Assembly (NCBI GenBank): GCA_017303935.1
Contig: JAFLBD010000002.1
Span: 558,001-622,000 of the forward strand
Length of the DNA: 64,000 bases
Direction of reading: 5' to 3'
Source: Armatimonadota bacterium
GTDB lineage: Bacteria > Armatimonadota > Fimbriimonadia > Fimbriimonadales > Fimbriimonadaceae
Shown: one piece after another, positions 62,734 through 64,000 of the stretch
Position numbering within the stretch: the stretch's first letter is position 1
How the letters are laid out: each line of letters opens with the position of its first letter
Position numbers and translations under genes: made by a program
The notes under the pieces: model-generated
The model's database searches: none
Told to the model about the DNA's origin: nothing
What the model saw: only the letters and a program-made list of their open reading frames with translations

Positions 62734-63899
62734 ACAAAGCCACCACTGGACACTTGGTAAAAATTCTGGAAAATGCGTCTGCTGATCCCAAGCATGCGGA
62801 CTTCGCAGAGGCAAAGAAATACCTGGATGCCTTTCGCCACATGGAAGGGAAATTCTTCGACGGAATCCATTCAGATACGGACACCGGTTTGGCTATGGCC
62901 GAAACGGCTGCGAACGAAGGTGGCTCTCCAAACATCTTCACTCGACATAACGGTAATCATATTGTCGATCTAAGTAAGAACCTCGACAAACTCGCAGAAT
63001 CAATCGAAAGGCGCAAAAACGGAACTGCTCTTAGTGTTCTTGAGGCCTATATTCTACTTTGCTCTGCTCACGTTCACGATGCCGCCAACGTTAGCGGCCG
63101 CAAGGATCATCCGCAACGGGTTGGAGACTTCATGGCGTATCCGTTACGCAAACCCCTCTTTACGGGCACGGTGGAAATGGAACATATCCGCGACGTAGCC
63201 TCCGCACATGGGGGAGAGCATGAGGAGTTTGGAAAAGATACATTCCGAGCCATTGAAGCAAACAACTATACGCATCCGCGACTCCACTTGCTTGCCGCAC
63301 TACTTCGTATCGCAGATGAACTGGCAGAAAATCCAGGCCGTGTACCGGAGTACCTGCTTGAACATTACCAGGCTTCAGAGCATAGTCAGTTGGCCCATGC
63401 GTATGCCAGATCCTTTGCAAACTTTGAACTGAGAGATGAATGCCTGAAACTCGTTTACAGGTGCTACCCGGGAATTTGCGACGGTGAGAACGAATCCGTA
63501 TCTTCATTTATTCAGTTTCTTGAAAAGAAGCTGAACGCCATTGAAAGCGAGGCACGTTATTGCTCGCAGTATGGGAGACCCTATCTCAGCATTTCTGAAA
63601 TAGACGTTGCAATTCAGCCGTGGTCACAAGCACCGCCAGGAGGTCAAAAATTGCCTCTCCGACAGTTCAAGCTTAATCTCCTGAACGGATATCCAGAAAA
63701 CAAGAACAGTCTATGCGAGAGGTCCGTTGAACTCAAAGAAGCAGGGTTTAAATGTCTAGATGATGCTTTTGTAGGTCTGTACAATACTTCATCTTCTATC
63801 CGCAAGAGTGGCAAAGCGACAGGTACCGAGCAAAGCACGGAGCCATCACGCTTAGCAAAGTTTTTGAATAAATTATTTTTTTTGGGAGGAAATAGTTGA
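62730..63899 (+). CDS. HD-domain protein of the methyltransferase operon
   Basis: 389 residues. HD-type metal site: H114-V-H116-D117 (CSAHVHDAAN), H160/H164 (VASAHGGEHEEFG) and D196 in LLRIADELAE. The LR-ADEL pattern is close to the HD group that I recall being paired with HSP90-like ATPases and in defence loci. The C-terminal ~150 residues are unassigned. It may act as a nucleotide or nucleic-acid phosphohydrolase effector. Coupled to the methyltransferase (ATGA) and to the next ORF (TTGA). No restriction endonuclease motif is seen. Confidence 0.7.
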   Translation: MNKATTGHLVKILENASADPKHADFAEAKKYLDAFRHMEGKFFDGIHSDTDTGLAMAETAANEGGSPNIFTRHNGNHIVDLSKNLDKLAESIERRKNGTALSVLEAYILLCSAHVHDAANVSGRKDHPQRVGDFMAYPLRKPLFTGTVEMEHIRDVASAHGGEHEEFGKDTFRAIEANNYTHPRLHLLAALLRIADELAENPGRVPEYLLEHYQASEHSQLAHAYARSFANFELRDECLKLVYRCYPGICDGENESVSSFIQFLEKKLNAIESEARYCSQYGRPYLSISEIDVAIQPWSQAPPGGQKLPLRQFKLNLLNGYPENKNSLCERSVELKEAGFKCLDDAFVGLYNTSSSIRKSGKATGTEQSTEPSRLAKFLNKLFFLGGNS

Positions 63900-64000
63900 G
63901 CCAGCACGCTGAGCACAACCCCTTCGAGCTTGTTACCGCTTCTAAACTGAGTGCGCAAGAAGCAGTCAGCCTATGGTGCGACGACAAACGTCTTGACAGA
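63896..64000 (+). CDS. Start of next ORF in the methyltransferase operon (3' end outside window)
   Basis: 35 codons from TTG at 63896, which shares TTGA with the previous stop. The visible residues begin SQHAEHNPFELVTASKLSAQ and end SLWCDDKRLDR. An NPF...A..LS..EA...W..D opening reminds me of the N-terminus of some P-loop (ORC/CDC6-like) ATPases, but no ATPase motif is in the window, so this is weak. Confidence 0.5.
   Translation, partial: MSQHAEHNPFELVTASKLSAQEAVSLWCDDKRLDR

Noticed and set aside
1-64000. CRISPR array
   Set aside because: No regularly spaced direct repeats of 23-40 bases seen anywhere.

Overview
The window looks like one chromosomal segment of an Armatimonadota (Fimbriimonas-like) bacterium. 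The lineage call is an inference. It rests on the type IV pilin-like protein whose N-terminus runs [20 protein letters not shown] then [14 protein letters not shown], on dockerin-like EF-hand repeats at the ends of secreted proteins in a non-cellulosomal setting, on a LolA-like/cytochrome c fusion of the kind seen in planctomycete-like genomes, and on moderately GC-rich DNA with frequent GTG and TTG starts. Genes are dense and short divergent or convergent blocks alternate.

Layout. 0-3.3 kb: the end of nagA, then a KimA-type potassium transporter coupled to a STAS/USP-like protein. 3.3-9 kb: a membrane protein and a two-gene AddB-like/UvrD-like helicase pair whose nuclease site looks dead. 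9-12 kb: a TolC/HlyD efflux pair on the minus strand. 12-16 kb: dxs and a secreted matrixin-like metalloprotease. 16-25 kb: a DnaJ-WD40 fusion, DppA-like D-aminopeptidase, MoxR, and a minus-strand run of YebC, rhomboid protease, acyltransferase, TatD and a cyclophilin lipoprotein. 25-36 kb: ftsY, a TlpA-like lipoprotein, an HtrA-like protease, a Ycf45-like ATPase, a MerR-like regulator, tRNA-His, folK, a GspF-like protein, a second DnaJ protein and metG. 36-46 kb: a GGDEF/HD-GYP sensor, yraN, rnhB, gpsA, a secreted amidase, a SARP/BTAD-like regulator and a cytochrome fusion. 46-51 kb: the three-gene proton-translocating transhydrogenase and fhs. 51-57.4 kb: secreted proteins, a CocE-like hydrolase, a pilin-like protein, a methyltransferase, and two tiny paralogous zinc-ribbon membrane proteins flanking a hairpin-rich element.

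From tRNA-Val (57.5 kb) to the right edge the content changes to accessory DNA, visibly more AT-rich around the methyltransferase. It holds a DUF3854-type TOPRIM/P-loop replication protein, small hypotheticals, and a tightly packed operon: XRE regulator, C5-cytosine methyltransferase, HD-domain protein, and a further ORF cut by the window edge. In front of the operon are two tandem palindromes that look like controller (C-box) operators. No endonuclease is visible, so this is a candidate variant restriction-modification or other defence system that continues to the right.

How the genes work together. The transhydrogenase and formate-THF ligase link NADPH supply with one-carbon metabolism. dxs, gpsA, the acyltransferase, metG, ftsY, rnhB and folK are housekeeping. 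The exported proteases, amidase, hydrolase and repeat proteins suggest an active secretory and surface programme.
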